Shown: one piece after another, positions 62,671 through 64,000 of the stretch
Position numbering within the stretch: the stretch's first letter is position 1
Layout of the letters: every line of letters begins with the position of its first letter
NCBI RefSeq assembly: GCF_000948985.2
Contig: NZ_CP059733.1
Location: 1,364,001 to 1,428,000, forward strand
Reading direction: 5' to 3'
DNA length: 64,000 nt
Source: Thalassomonas viridans
GTDB taxonomy: Bacteria > Pseudomonadota > Gammaproteobacteria > Enterobacterales > Alteromonadaceae
The notes under the pieces: model-generated
What the model was told of the DNA's origin: nothing
The model's input: the letters and a program-made list of their open reading frames with translations, nothing else
The model's database searches: none
Translations under genes and position numbers: made by a program

Positions 62671-63804
62671 ATGGAAAACTTTCAAGAACAACTAAAAACA
62701 TTACGTAACGATATCGACGATATCGACAGCCAGATAGTCGCTTTACTGGTTAAGCGCCGCGCTATCACCACTAAGGTGGGCCAGCTGAAAAGCCAGGTGG
62801 GCATGCCGATTTATGCCCCGGACCGGGAAGCCAGCCTGTTGCAGCAGCGCCGCAGCCAGGCGCAAGATCAGGGGTTGTGCCCGGATCTGATTGAAGATGT
62901 GCTGCGCCGCCTGATGCGGGACTCCTATAACAGCCAGGATGCCAGCGGTTACAAATGCGTTAACCCCGACTGTAAAAAAGTGGTGGTGATCGGCGGCAAG
63001 GGCCAGCTGGGCAGTATTTTTGTCGATCTCTTTACCCGTTCCGAGTACCAGGTAACGGTAATGGAGCAGGAAGACTGGGCGCGCAGTGAAGAAATCTTTG
63101 CCGGCGCCGGTGTAGTTTTGGTGGCTGTGCCTATCCGCCTGACCACTATGGTGATCCAGCAGCTGGGGGCTTTACCTGAGTCCTGCATTCTGGCGGATGT
63201 AACCAGTATAAAAGAGTCGCCCCTGTATGAAATGTTGAAGGTACACAAGGGTCCTGTGGTGGGGCTGCACCCTATGTTTGGTCCGGATGTTACCGGCCTG
63301 GTAAAACAAACCATCATCAGCTGTGAAGGGCGTGCTCCCGGGCAGTACCAGTGGTTGCTGGATCAGTTTGCCGTCTGGGGGGCGAAGATCTATCCGGTAT
63401 CCGCCCGCGAGCATGATCAGGCCATGTCCATGGTGCAGGTGATGCGGCACTTTTCCACTATCGCCTATGGCTATCACTTGATGACCGAGGGCTCGGATAT
63501 TGCCCAGCTGGTGGAGATGAGCTCGCCCATTTACCGGCTGGAGCTGATCATGGTAGGCCGTTTGTTTGCTCAGGATCCCGTGCTCTATAGCGATATTATT
63601 TTTGCCAACCCGGACAATGTTTCCATGATGAAACGTTTCGCCTATCGTTTCCTGGAATTGCTCGAAGATATAGAAATGGGGGATAAGGATGCCTTCGTCA
63701 CTATGTTCAACCAGGTGGCCGACTGGTTCGGCGATTATGCGGAAGTCTTTTTACAGGAAAGTAAATCTATGTTATTAAAGGCTAATGAACTAAAAAAAGA
63801 CTAG
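62671..63804 (+). CDS. tyrA: Bifunctional chorismate mutase/prephenate dehydrogenase
   Basis: Converts chorismate to prephenate and then to 4-hydroxyphenylpyruvate for tyrosine. The 377-residue T-protein has a chorismate mutase domain (1-90, LRNDIDDIDSQIVALLVKR) and a dehydrogenase domain starting with the NAD site GGKGQLG (108-114). HPMFGPDV near residue 197 and QVMRHFSTIAYG near 257 are active-site parts. It is cotranscribed with aroF, matching E. coli aroF-tyrA, and shares its TyrR control. Confidence 0.97.
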   Translation: MENFQEQLKTLRNDIDDIDSQIVALLVKRRAITTKVGQLKSQVGMPIYAPDREASLLQQRRSQAQDQGLCPDLIEDVLRRLMRDSYNSQDASGYKCVNPDCKKVVVIGGKGQLGSIFVDLFTRSEYQVTVMEQEDWARSEEIFAGAGVVLVAVPIRLTTMVIQQLGALPESCILADVTSIKESPLYEMLKVHKGPVVGLHPMFGPDVTGLVKQTIISCEGRAPGQYQWLLDQFAVWGAKIYPVSAREHDQAMSMVQVMRHFSTIAYGYHLMTEGSDIAQLVEMSSPIYRLELIMVGRLFAQDPVLYSDIIFANPDNVSMMKRFAYRFLELLEDIEMGDKDAFVTMFNQVADWFGDYAEVFLQESKSMLLKANELKKD

Positions 63805-63865
63805 GTTTGCCGGGTAAATCATGCCGGTGACCTGGTTATTTACCGGCTTACACAGGAAATCCGCC

Positions 63866-64000
63866 ATGAAAATTTACCGCGCCATTGGCTTGGCTGCTTT
63901 TTTACTCTTTACGCTAGTGGCTTGCGCCCATGACGGTAAGGTTGCCGTCGGGGCTATCAACAGCGATGAACTTTTCAGCCAGTATCCTGACTTTAGTCAG
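63866..64000 (+). CDS. Lipoprotein, partial (cut by right edge)
   Basis: The first 45 residues begin MKIYRAIGLAAFLLF with lipobox LVAC (C20) and continue AHDGKVAVGAINSDEL to the window end. AcAGGAAAT precedes ATG 63866. The phrase SDELFSQYPDFSQ recalls thioredoxin-fold lipoproteins of Alteromonadales, but too little is present to call it. It may be cotranscribed with tyrA or not; 61 bp separate them. Confidence 0.65.
   Translation, partial: MKIYRAIGLAAFLLFTLVACAHDGKVAVGAINSDELFSQYPDFSQ

Overview
The window looks like a piece of chromosome from a marine gammaproteobacterium of the Alteromonadales, most likely close to Colwellia or Thalassomonas. This is inference from gene content: sodium-driven PomAB stator genes, a NhaC antiporter, a sodium:neurotransmitter-type symporter, TyrR-type boxes before aroF-tyrA, a RibBX hybrid and gene order shared with E. 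coli and Shewanella. No rRNA, tRNA, transposase, prophage or CRISPR array was seen.

Layout. 1-4.9 kb: nitrogen-oxide cluster with a c-type cytochrome (cut by the left edge), copper nitrite reductase nirK, two unrecognised membrane proteins and the NO-responsive activator norR. 5-6.5 kb: an EF-hand protein and a secreted CBM9-like protein behind a LacI-type operator. 6.6-11.2 kb: an apparent operon of a secreted S33 peptidase, a NatAB-like ABC exporter, a 16-codon coupling ORF, an ECF-like sigma factor and a membrane protein that may be its anti-sigma factor. 11.5-16.7 kb: glyA, nrdR, ribD, ribE, ribBX. 16.7-26.3 kb: accessory block of small, poorly conserved genes (Cys-rich secreted peptide, attC-like site, DUF1287, VOC, a GNAT broken by a stop, HTH/membrane pair, polysaccharide deacetylase, NUDIX, three-gene RelE-type toxin-antitoxin module). 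It sits exactly where ribH-nusB-thiL-pgpA would be expected. 26.4-35 kb: the conserved backbone resumes with dxs-ispA-xseB, pomAB, thiI, panE, a VanZ-like gene and yajQ.

35-45 kb: a PEP-CTERM protein, SNF symporter, thioredoxin/LysR pair, RluA-family enzyme, NhaC antiporter and gshA. Behind gshA lies a tandem triplication of an element that ends in a Rho-independent terminator on the minus strand, best read as three related small RNAs. A lytic-transglycosylase-like lipoprotein and a cluster of three perfect DnaA boxes follow.

45.5-53.8 kb: the conserved block CorC-like protein, CcsA-like protein, ffh, rpsP-rimM-trmD-rplS, with a Cys-rich metal permease inserted. 54-64 kb: acs, a six-copy 50-bp tandem repeat that runs into the end of a fetB-like gene, a coiled-coil membrane protein, a PAS-GGDEF diguanylate cyclase, TyrR-controlled aroF-tyrA, and the start of a lipoprotein gene cut by the right edge.

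The features that best merit a second look are the triplicated small RNA array (43.6-44.1 kb), the accessory block replacing ribH-nusB-thiL-pgpA with its attC-like site, the DnaA-box cluster at 45.3 kb, and the peptidase/exporter/sigma-factor operon.
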